Source of the DNA: Cyathus striatus
Taxonomy: Eukaryota; Basidiomycota; Agaricomycetes; Agaricales; Nidulariaceae
DNA: 64,000 bases
Reading direction: 5' to 3'
Assembly (NCBI GenBank): GCA_025738555.1
Contig: JAOVFP010000007.1
Location: 4,154,001 to 4,218,000 of the forward strand
Of the stretch, positions 1 to 10,054 are shown in pieces; position 1 is the stretch's first letter, and each line of letters begins with the position of its first letter. Position numbers and translations under genes: made by a program. The notes under the pieces are model-generated. The model was not told the origin of the DNA, made no database searches, and saw nothing but the letters and a program-made list of their open reading frames with translations.

Positions 1-1007
1 CTCCTTGGCTTGAAATCACTTGACAAGTTATGTGGGCGGTGTGATGAATCGTACGCAGTTTCGCAGCTTAAGACTGCCCTATGACGACGCGTATCCCAAC
101 ATTGAGCTATCATTGAGTAAGCCTGGGTTAGTATTGAGCTACCTTGGTAAGCTCGCAATACCTACCAAGGAGTGTTTCCCTACAACCACTTCAGCGAGCA
201 CGAAGCTGATGTGCGAGGTTTGTTTGCGATTACGTGGACTGTAAGCAGACTCCAAGCGTTGGCTAAACGAGAGGTCAAGTTAGCTTTCAGAACCAGCGTG
301 GATAGTTTTCTGAATGTACCGTATGACTGGGACACGCTATTAAGCTTCCATTATCAACTTTCGTCCATGATATAGCAGTGGGGTACCCATGTGTTATGCT
401 TATGGATGGCCACCGAGAGACAAACGCACATGTGCTACATGGTTGCGAGCTACTCCTGGGATCCTAGGAGATGCTCGCAAAGTTGTGTAACATGGCACCG
501 CAGTGGAGGATGCGTCTTCGATATCGTTTTCTACGTCGACTCTTAATACCATAGTATGATGCAAACTCAGGAAATGTATGTACTTACCCAGTAGCAATGA
601 ACACGATTTGCCCTCAAGAGTCTTCCACAAGAACCAAGTGTCTACATTCCCTGACAACCTTCCACTTAGAGCCACGTCAACACGTCCGAGAGCTTAAATT
701 TGAAAACCAGTATCAGCTTTGAGCTCCTCGAGTTCGAACGATGGCAGCATTGTCACTGTGAATTTCTCTTTGAATATTGATATCGACGTTTACAAGGGTC
801 TAGGTGAGTTACCTTCATAACCAAAAGGCGAAGAGTGGAGCAACACCGACTGAAAGAGGACCAAAAGAGAACCGATAAAGTCGGCCAGTGGACGGGATCA
901 TTGGGATGATCATGAGGCGAGAGACGGTGGGAGCAGAGTTTTTGCGAGCTAAGTGCCCTGGTGAGAACGAATGCGTACAAGTAACGCGACATCTCCGAAT
1001 GTTACGC
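1..1007. other. Duplicated CpG-containing DNA without a convincing gene
   Basis: Only short frames are open on either strand. They are conserved in copy B mainly because the DNA itself is conserved; stops and indels differ between the copies. I see no recognisable domain and no consistent splice pattern, so I call no gene. Confidence 0.5.
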
Positions 1008-1093
1008 GCATTAATGGGGTAGTGGTAACCTGGGTCGTTGCCATTCGAGAGAATTATCTCGACCCGCCGGGGGTTCGATTCCCTCTTAATGCA
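1008..1093 (+). tRNA. tRNA-Gly(GCC) with a 15-nt intron
   Basis: The segment folds as a tRNA. The 7-bp acceptor stem GCATTAA/TTAATGC pairs perfectly and is followed by discriminator A. The D arm is GGGT/ACCT around AGTGGTA, the anticodon stem is GGTCG/CGACC, and the T arm has the standard TTCGATT loop closed by GGGGG/CCCTC (one G-T pair). The loop starts TTGCCA, giving anticodon GCC at 1040-1042. The 15 bases at 1044-1058, directly after the base next to the anticodon, fit the normal position of a nuclear tRNA intron. A run of five T follows at 1115-1119. The gene lies in a roughly 430-bp segment that duplication copy B lacks. Confidence 0.9.
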
Positions 1094-3600
1094 TCATGTT
1101 ATTCTTTCCTAGACTTTTTAAAATTATACACGTATATGGTTGCAATCAAAGCTATAGTACAAAGAGCGCGCGCACAACTACTAAGAGTTAACGTTTTAAA
1201 TTTTAACGTTCACCTCGAACATCTAGCAGAAGTCACTTATCAAACTGCACTGCTACAGCTACAATACTCCAGACCTGTCAGGCTGTCTAACTATAGGTGC
1301 CTCACAACACCACAGCGATACACGCATACCCACCAAGTCTCAACTCCCACAAACCTCACCTACATCTCACCAAAAGTAGCCAGCTAACCGTCAACGTAAA
1401 CATAAGTTGTAGGTCAAGTACAGCCCGGAGCGCGTCTACAGTGCCCAGTCGATACGTTCGACGAGGTGCAAGTGGAGTGATGGTACAACGCCACCTGCAA
1501 TGGTATTTGGACATGCAGCACCCCACCAACTCGTGAACACGACGGGGTGATTCAGGTGCGTGACTTGATCAGCCGGGTGTGAAGGGATATATCCCTATGT
1601 CGAGCGTTAGTACTGGATTGCCTCTTTGTGTACATTACTCACCCGTAATGAATGCGTGTCATGTTTTCCCGAACAACCATTACAATCCACCGGAGTCGGT
1701 GGGTGCAGATGAACAGAGTTGGCTTGCGAGATCTAAGACTAACTCTCTCCTTTCAACGACCAGTATGCAGCAAACAATGCGACTATGCAGCAGACCAATC
1801 GTAGAGAAGAATCGGAACTCATGGAATGCATCGATGAGGTGGTGGGTGTAAGAGCACTGTTCGGTATTTGTACACTGTCTACAGCTCTATTCGCAACAGC
1901 GAGAAGCATGTGTATGTGATCCCCACTTCGAACTGTTGGTTAACGAGGAGTTAGGTGCAATGATAGTAAGATATGAGCGTACGTACATTACCCGGATCAA
2001 TTACACATCCCACCGCCAAACCAGATCTTCTTAAAAGCACTATGGCACCCAAGGACGTTCGTTTGTCCATTTTGGTACGTATAAAAGTTCCGATCCGAAC
2101 TTCGTACATCCTAGTCGTCTTCCAATGCTCCGCTGAGCGTTAAACTCGGAGTGTTGGACTCTCCTACAGTAGTACGCTGAAAGCTCCAGCGCGATGGAAA
2201 ATCAAAGCCAGATCGACGAGTCACGATACCGTCCCAGGAATATCTCGGTTCTCGATGCCAGATGAACGACGCCTCCACAAGTGGACAGTGGGGTGTATTA
2301 GGCAGATAAATCACCACCGTCACGCACTTTCACTCAGGCAACCTGACAGAGGGGGTGGGTCAGCATCTAGGATCAACGAGTGTTGCTAGACGCACCATAC
2401 GTGCATCGCATGACCCTTCCTCCTTCAAGCCTTCAACGCAACATCTCGTAGAGACAAACACAATACGAGTCGCAGTCACCCTAAACTGAAAGAGCAGCTG
2501 ATTAGCTTTCAGCGCCGGCGCATAAGCTGAACGTACATACTTGAAGTAAACTTCCGCCAATGATTAAGATCAATCCCAGTGCCTTCCTTCAATCAACCCC
2601 CTTGAACGGTGAACCTCTTGAACCAATGTAAGCACTCTACAAATCCACGAACAAGTCAGCAATCACCCAACATAAACAGAAACAGAGACTCCAACGGCCC
2701 GCGCACTCTATCAATACAGAAACCAGACCACGCGCACCAGCAGGATGAGATTCATAACGCAAAGTACATTCGTGTGTAGATGCGGGACATGAAAGGGCAG
2801 AAATGCATCGAGGGGCGCGAGGGAGGTTGCGCAAAAGAGAAGTGGTCAGCCGCCTGAGGATGCCACTGCGAGGTTGAAGAGTGTGCTGGAAGAATCTATC
2901 AATGTTGTAAGTAAGTCTGAAAATGGATGATAAAGAGAAAAGGAAAACGCACGCATGAGCACCATTCAACCAATCTATTTACCAACACCATGCTCCTCTT
3001 CAGTCTTCGTCTGGCGAAATACTCCGATGGCTGGATAAGACTCAGCACTCCCATCCCATCGTCCTTCGTTCCCAGTGCCGTATAAACAAAATAATGATCG
3101 GGTGAATGAACACCTCTTTCATGTTCATATTGTGCTTCAGTGCCACGGACTGTTGTGAGTGGGTAGTGGGATTTGAAAGATTTACGGCTGTTAATATGCT
3201 ATATATTGATCATGTTAGATTTGGGAGAAATGTAGAGTAGGATGAGGGAGAAAGACGCACATCCAAGGATAGCGGCCAGCGCAATCGCATGTCCCACTCT
3301 CGAGCCCTGCTCAGCCATGTACCGGACCAAGTTCCTATCCTCAGCGTTGATCCCGAACGCATCGAACTCTTCGTCGGAGAATTGGATCAGGGTGTGATGG
3401 AGCTAGTGTAGCTCGATACATTCTTGGTTTGTGCAAGTATCCTCCACATCGGTAAAGAGATAAAGAGGAAAAGAAAAGAAGGGAGAGATGGGGTTGAAAG
3501 TCAAACCACTCATGTGCACATATAGTGACGGCGTAACGTTGGCTGCTAGCTCTCCTGATAGAGGGAGTAACATCGTGGCATTTGTCCCATTCCAGTCTTG
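1094..3600. other. Duplicated CpG-containing DNA, no confident gene
   Basis: From 1380 this DNA pairs with 57166-59320 in copy B. Several 60-110 codon frames occur, the longest on the minus strand around 2637-2969. Their reading frames are broken differently in the two copies, and I recognise no family. A minus-strand segment near 3200-3410 looks locally gene-like but copy B breaks it, so it is treated as a possible relic only. Confidence 0.45.
1115..1119 (+). terminator. RNA polymerase III T-run
   Basis: Five T residues lie 22 bases downstream of the tRNA-Gly 3' end, as expected for a Pol III terminator. Confidence 0.6.
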
Positions 3601-3784
3601 TGTCGATTGTTATATCTCGATTGGATCTTCAAACATGCACGTGACCTCCCGCAGGCTAGTCCGCAGAGCTGAATGCGCGTTTACCTCTGGTTCAGGCGTC
3701 TACCCGCGAACCAGGCGTGAGAAATGCGCGCTTCCGCAACAAATTCAGCGCCGGTTCAGCACCTTCAGCGTTGTTTCTACCATT

Positions 3785-4425
3785 CTTGGGTGTTTTTAAT
3801 TGCAAGTACTTTAAAACATAATTTATTCCTTAGATAAAAACTTCTAATCATTTTTAATATGAATTACGCATTATTGAATATTGAACGTAACGGGTACTAA
3901 TGTAATTCAATCATGGAACATGCCTATAGTATATAAGTAGATGACGAGAGAGACAAATTAAGTGAAATAGGAAGTGAGTATCCTGTCATCAAGCGGCTTT
4001 AAATAGAGTATTAGCGGAGGAGACTATCGTAACAATTGTTTAGTACTACTGGATGTTCGAGATGTGGGTGTCTAATTATTTCTTAAACCACAATTTAGAA
4101 TGGCTGCAGAAATATTTCACTTTGATTAAATTGTCGTAGCGCTGACAAGTTCATGCTGAGCTTAGTATGATAGTCCTCGTTAATATACTGTATTAGTATT
4201 CACTACTATTCTAAAATAAATACATACACTACCAGGTTATTTCGATAATATTTCACGTAAATATAATATATATTCTTGTCAGTTTATAATAATAGTATGA
4301 GCTAGTAATTGGTGCTTGTGAACTATGAGGCAATGTACTTATTCATTTTCATAGTCAACTACATTTGTAGCCTGCTATACACGAGAGCGGTCATTATTTA
4401 TTAACATTATTAGACATAAGGCGAG
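3785..4425. other. AT-rich block private to copy A
   Basis: The base composition changes sharply to AT-rich with few CpG. The block is flanked by GC-rich pieces that share AGCGCCGG(T/C)TCAG near 3750 and 4424 in direct orientation. It is absent from copy B, which has unrelated DNA plus a MITE at this place. It may be an insertion, but I find no clear terminal repeats and no gene. Confidence 0.4.
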
Positions 4426-4539
4426 CGCCGGCTCAGTTATCGTTGGCATGCTTCTGAGCTGGCGTGGCGCAACCCTGAGCCGGAACAATTCGCTTCCGCA
4501 TATGGTACAGATCCACTATCGAGATATAACAGGGGACTA

Positions 4540-5240
4540 CAGACTCGCCTACACGTACGATTGCACCGGGACCCTCGAAAATCCCTTACTAGTACAAGGT
4601 TCTACATGCAATTGCTCTTCCACGAGATCCTCCCTAATTGGGTTATCGATAATCACCAGTATATGTTATATTTCTGTACTTCGACATGCACCTAAGCTGA
4701 ATCTGGACAGCTGTACCGCTCAATCGATGTCAGTTCTTTCACACCGGTTCTACGCGATCTAAATCAAGACTGACCCCCCTAATAAGTGAGTTATCGATTA
4801 ATTCATATATAAAAGTGAACCAGTTCGACGATAGGTCACTGATTGAAGCCTGCTATCGATCAATGAAACCATTGAAGTACCAACCATATCTGTTATATTA
4901 AACGCACGCTACAGATGAAATACCCTTTACATTCGACCCGACACGTTCATCACAGGTAAGCTCAACCCATGTATAGTTATCGAACAGACGTTCACTGAAG
5001 GACCGTGTTAGCGTGCAGGTATCCTAGAACAAGCTCAACAGCAGGCGGCAGTGAACAGTATAACACAGAAATAGAACAGCCGTCGAGACAGAGGGAGTGT
5101 GAGCTGGAACCCGGAGAAAGGCGACAATGCTTGAGCACTTGTAAAGAGGTGGTGCTTAGCATGAATCGAAGATAAAGCAAGATGCCGTAAGAACCGAAAA
5201 CGATAGGTAAAGAAGAATCTACGCTTTCATTAAACGATTA
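4540..5240. other. Duplicated intergenic DNA
   Basis: The left part (to about 5048) pairs with 61211-61750 of copy B; the rest is private to copy A. Only short frames occur on either strand and none resembles a known protein. Confidence 0.4.
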
Positions 5241-5512
5241 CTGTACCAATACGACCAAGTGTTCGCCACTTTTCGGCGTGACGGCCTTGAACACTTGGAC
5301 CTTCTGTTCAAAGGGCCATGTGGGGTGTGACGAAATTTTTTACTGTTCATGGAAATCTATGCGAGCGAAGCGAGCCGCCGAAAACTCAATCTTAAGCTCA
5401 ATTTTTCGATGTACCTCTTCAAATGGCTCTGTGATGCGTGACAAACAGGACATCTGTTCTTGTTCATGACCCTGTGTGACGCGTCACTGAACACTCGGTC
5501 GTATTGGTACAG
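5241..5512. mobile_element. MITE with 24-bp TIRs and TA target duplication
   Basis: The left end reads CTGTACCAATACGACC and continues AAGTGTTC. The right end is its inverted complement with one mismatch over 24 bp. The element is flanked by TA on both sides (5239-5240 and 5513-5514). Size, TIRs and TA duplication fit a non-autonomous Tc1/mariner-like element. It shares the terminal CTGTACCAA with another element at 46450-46854. It contains no transposase gene. It sits in a segment missing from duplication copy B. Confidence 0.8.
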
Positions 5513-6055
5513 TACCTCGTGCCTTGACATTGTCCTCCAAATTCCAGTCGATCGCACGATGACTACCGTCACTCACGTATGTTATTTCGATGGGATTCTA
5601 ATTATCCAAGAAATTATTCATTCACGAACTCCGTACTACGTCCCCGCCAGACGCGGGACGATATTGATCCCTTCAAGATTCCTTACCCGTTCAAAATGTC
5701 GCCCAGCATGTAGGAAAATTTGGGATTTTTCAACGTTCAACTCCTTCCAGCCTTCAAACGTGTACCATAATATTCCTGTAGTATCAATTACTAGTACTTC
5801 ATGATTCTGCATTTTATTTTTAGAAAACACGTTTGTTCTTCATGCGAACAGCATTCAGAATATCATCTTGGATATAGACACGTGTATTAAATATAGGTCA
5901 TACGACCGCACCGCGTTGTCAGATTTTTATGAATTGTGAAGGCGTGCCCTTGTATGGTGGCTTCTCTTCATAAGGATTGAACGTGTCAAAGCATGAATTT
6001 CCAATGCTTTGGCTCGTAACACGTTGAATAACAGTGTCAATGGCATGCACCACTT

Positions 6056-6061
6056 TATAAA
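6056..6061 (+). promoter_or_regulatory. Candidate TATA box of the first NLR gene
   Basis: TATAAA lies 115 bp upstream of the chosen ATG. The same TATAAAG sits at nearly the same distance upstream of the ATG in copy B (62313-62318), although the surrounding upstream sequence has diverged. This conservation is the only support. Confidence 0.45.
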
Positions 6062-6170
6062 GCTTGTTCATCTATCATTTGTTCCACCCTCTCGTCTTCA
6101 AGTTCTCAAACGCCTCACTCAAGTTATAACACTGATTCGCAAGCTCAATTACGATCTTACTTCATCTTCA

Positions 6171-9100
6171 ATGGCTGAAAATCAATACGGTGCTCAAGTG
6201 TTCTCCGGCGCACAACACGTAAATGCACCGAATGCACATATAACCACTGCTGGCCGTGACCACATTACTGTTAATAACCACAACGTAAAAAGTGATCATG
6301 AAATCTCAGAGAAACTTAAACTATTGCAGCCTATTGACCAGAACTTGCATTATCCTCCTCCATGCATGGAAGGGACTAGAGTTACAATTCTGAATGAAAT
6401 TTATAAGTGGCTCAATAATTTTGGTGAGTAGATATATTGGTATATTTATGACAGCTTAAATCAATCACTTTTATAGATGACTCCACTCCAAATATTATGT
6501 GGATTACTGGTAGTCCAGGAACAGGGAAATCTGCAATTGCCTCAACTCTGGTTGAAACTCTCAGCTCAAAGGAATGGAAGAGGCTAGGTGGCTGCTATTT
6601 CTTCAAGAGAGATGATAACACTTTGAGTGATGCAGCTGTAGTTTGGAGAACAATAGCTGCAGAGTTGGCATCTAAATCAAAGTATTCCTTTGTGAAAGAG
6701 AACATTGCAGAATATCTTGATAACAGCTTCAAGCTTGGGAGAATTGAATGGCATTTTAAACATCTGATTGCTGATACACTTACAGCTTGCCATGATAAAT
6801 TGGTTATGTCCCCTCCTGCATTTGTTATTGATGCTCTGGATGAATGTCAATCTTCAATAAATATTAGGAGAACTTTCACCAGTTGGATTGAACTTCCAAA
6901 ACATTATAAGCTGATATTAACAGGCAGACCAGGTTCTGAACCTGGTATTGTTCAGGATCTTCAAAAATGTGTGGTGATCAAACTAGAAACTGATCCAAAG
7001 CTTGATCCAGAAATTAACAAAAACATATATCAGTTCTTAAAGCAATCTTTTGAAATTCACAGGGATGAGCTGCAGTTAAATTTTGTTGAAAATGAGTTAA
7101 ACAAAATGACAGAAAGAGCTGCAGGATTGTTTATATGGGCATCTACAGCAATGAAGTATATAGGAACAAACACACAATTTACTGAGAATGAACCATCACC
7201 AAGGGAGAAGCTTAACCATATTCTCTCTGGAGAGATAGGCAATCCAGTTGACACACTTTATCAGCAAATACTTCAAACTTCTTTTGGAACATGGGATGAT
7301 AATAGAAAAGAAATTGCTGGGCAAGTGTTGGCAACTATTTATTTGGCAAAGTCCCCACTACCTAAAAATGAGCTTCAATATTTTATAAGACTTGATTTTG
7401 AAATGACCTACTTGGAAGAAGAAATTAAAAGAATATTATATTTTCTACAGCCAGTTACAACAATAAATGATAACAAAATAGTGTTCCATCATTTATCTTT
7501 TGGGGAGTTTCTTATGAAATTACCTGAAATAAACATATTCTCAGTAAATAATGGGAAGCATATAAATAGAATGGCAAAATTAACACTGGAGATTCTGAAT
7601 AATGAACTTAAATTCAATATTTGCAATGTTGAATCATCTTATATGATGAATAATAATATTGATGACTTACAGAAAAGAATATGTCAATATATACCAATGC
7701 ATCTTCAATATTGCAGTAAATATTGGAACATACATTATATGGAAATGATAAAAAGTGAAAAAAATATGTCAATATGTTTGATGGAATTAAATATATTTCT
7801 ATATTGCAAATTTTTATATTGGTTGGAAGTAATGAGTCTCCTAAATGAAATGCTAAAAGGAACAGAAATTTTAAAAATGATTATTTCATATACAAAAGTA
7901 AGTTATAAATATTTAAGATAACAGTAAATTCTTACATTGTAGCAGGAAAACTCAACAGTTTGTAAATTTATTGCAGATGCTGTGAAATTTGTGTATAATT
8001 TTTACTTTCCCATAAGAAGAAGCATAACACATATATACATTTCAGCATTGGCATTTGCACCAGAGAACTCATTAGTCATAAAGCACTATTTGCCTTTCTT
8101 TAAAAATATACTTAGGATTGAAAGGGGCAGAGATATATTCTGGAAAGTAGCATTTCATTCTAGACCATTTGAAGGCCACAGTCATTGGGTGGCATCAGTG
8201 GCATTCTCTCCAGATGGAACACAAGTAGTGTCTGGCTCAGATGATAAAACAGTCAGAGTGTGGAATGTGGCAAGTGGAGAAACCATTGCTGGACCATTTG
8301 AAGGCCACAGTCATTATGTGAGATCAGTGGCATTCTCTCCAGATGGAACACAAGTGGTGTCTGGCTCATATGATAAAACAGTCAGAGTGTGGAATGTGAC
8401 AAGTGGAGAAACCATTGCTGGACCATTTGAAGGCCACAGTGATTATGTGACATCAGTGGCATTCTCTCCAGATGGAACACAAGTGGTGTCTGGCTCACGT
8501 GATAAAACAGTCAGAGTGTGGAATGTGGCAAGTGGAGAAACCATTGCTGGACCATTTGAAGGCCACAGTCATTGGGTGAGATCAGTGGCATTCTCTCCAG
8601 ATGGAACACAAGTGGTGTCTGGCTCATGTGATAAAACAGTCAGAGTGTGGAATGTGACAAGTGGAGAAACCATTGCTGGACCATTTGAAGGCCACAGTCA
8701 TTGGGTGACATCAGTGGCATTCTCTCCAGATGGAACACAAGTAGTGTCTGGCTCAAATGATAAAACAGTCAGAGTGTGGAATGTGGCAAGTGGAGAAACC
8801 ATTGCTGGACCATTTGAAGGCCACAGTCATTATGTGACATCAGTGGCATTCTCTCCAGATGGAACACAAGTGGTGTCTGGCTCATATGATAAAACAGTCA
8901 GAGTGTGGAATGTGGCAAGTGGAGAAACCATTGCTGGACCATTTGAAGGCCACAGTCATTATGTGAGATCAGTGGCATTCTCTCCAGATGGAACACAAGT
9001 GGTGTCTGGCTCATATGATGAAACAGTCAGAGTGTGGAATGTGGCAAGTGGAGAAACCATTGCTGGACCATTTGAAGGCCACAGTCATTATGTGACATCA

Positions 9101-10054
9101 GTGGCATTCTCTCCAGATGGAACACAAGTGGTGTCTGGCTCAGGTGATAAAAAAGTCAGAGTGTGGAATGTGGCAAGTGGAGAAACCATTGCTGGACCAT
9201 TTGAAGGCCACAGTCATTGGGTGAGATCAGTGGCATTCTCTCCAGATGGAACACAAGTGGTGTCTGGCTCACGTGATAAAACAGTCAGAGTGTGGAATGT
9301 GGCAAGTGGAGAAACCATTGCTGGACCATTTGAAGGCCACAGTCATTATGTGACATCAGTGGCATTCTCTCCAGATGGAACACAAGTGGTGTCTGGCTCA
9401 GGTGATAAAATAGTCAGAATGTGGAATGTGGCAAGTGGAGAAACCATTGCTGGACCATTTGAAGGCCACAGTGATTATGTGAGACCAGTGGCATTCTCTC
9501 CAGATGGAACACAAGTGGTGTCTGGCTCAGGTGATAAAACAGTCAGAATGTGGAATGTGGCAAGTGGAGAAACCATTGCTGGACCATTTGAAGGCCACAG
9601 TCATTGGGTGACATCAGTGGCATTCTCTCCAGATGGAACACAAGTGGTGTCTGGCTCACATGATGAAACAGCCAGAGTGAGGAATTTACAGACAAATTTT
9701 ATAAGAGAGTTTGACATATTCAGAAGTCCAAATTTTTTTGATACTATTGATGAAAATGGATGGGCAAGAGATATTCATGGGAATATACTATTCTGGGTGC
9801 CTTCCCATCATCAAAAAAAATTGTGTGGTATGGAAACTCTACAAATATTGTCAAGCTATGACATGTGTAAAGTTAATTCTACAAACTTTGTTTGTGGAGC
9901 AAATTGGATTAAATGCAAAACTGACTCTCCCACTCTTCCTAAAGTCCTTGATCTTCCTATTTCTGGTGCATCAGAAATGTTACAATTTTTCTTACTTGTT
10001 TTACTTATTTTTCTTTCCTTTTACATTGCTTTACTTATGTTACATTTTGTTTAG
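6171..10054 (+). CDS. NACHT-WD40 NOD-like receptor (fungal NLR), complete
   Basis: Predicted STAND-class signalling ATPase of the fungal NLR family, probably cytosolic and acting in non-self recognition or regulated cell death (family knowledge; ligand unknown). I read three exons: 6171-6423, 6477-7897 and 7943-10054. The introns are 53 and 45 nt with GT/AG ends, and both joins keep frame, giving about 1261 residues. The ATG is supported by the same start in the paralogue at 62426. Residues 1-60 form a short Asn/Gln/His-rich N-terminus without a classical effector domain. Walker A GSPGTGKS is at 96-103, Walker B FVIDALDE at 200-207, and the sensor LTGRPG at about 232. A linker IYISALAFAPENS near 588 is typical of basidiomycete NACHT-WD40 proteins. 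Twelve WD40 repeats occupy about 634-1140, then a conserved C-terminal LFWVPS...WIKC. The last 45 residues after WIKC are hydrophobic and may be non-conserved tail. CpG is absent from 6286 up to the WD40 array. Confidence 0.9.
8168..9686 (+). repeat. Twelve 129-bp WD40 repeats
   Basis: Twelve in-frame units of exactly 129 bp (43 codons) start at 8168 and recur without any length change; the last one degenerates after about 33 codons. Each begins FEGHS and contains VAFSPDGTQVVSGS and a WN pair. Variation is concentrated at codons 6 (H/D), 7 (W/Y), 9 (A/R/T), 25 (D,Y,R,C,N,Y,Y,G,R,G,G,H in order) and 27 (K/E), with single changes at 10, 28, 31 and 35. The only synonymous difference I saw in units 1-11 is GTA/GTG in one valine. 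The only CpGs are the CGT codons of units 3 and 9. The pattern indicates homogenisation between units with variation retained at selected codons. Confidence 0.95.

Larger units (their letters stand above)
1..7753. repeat. Segmental duplication, copy A
   Basis: This stretch is repeated in the same orientation about 56.2 kb further on (copy B). By eye about nine of ten bases agree in the aligned blocks. Position 1 pairs with 56169, so the left edge lies outside the window; the pairing still holds at the right edge, where copy B is cut by the window end. Homology is interrupted where copy A has private DNA: about 950-1379 (tRNA segment), about 3600-4545 (AT-rich block) and about 5050-5537 (MITE and flanks). 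The copy contains the 5' region and the NACHT part of the first NLR gene. Both copies keep CpG upstream of the NLR and lose it inside the gene. Confidence 0.9.

Noticed and set aside
971..1387. 138-codon plus-strand frame across the tRNA
   Set aside because: It overlaps an intact tRNA gene, has no family resemblance, and the segment is absent from copy B.
3199..3411. Minus-strand frame with FSDEEFDAFGINAEDRNLV and a hydrophobic end, possible tail-anchored protein
   Set aside because: No ATG near its start, alternative frames equally open, and duplication copy B breaks it with indels; at most a relic.
3685..4500. AT-rich block in copy A as a defined transposon
   Set aside because: The flanking AGCGCCGG(T/C)TCAG words are direct, not inverted, and no target duplication could be fixed.
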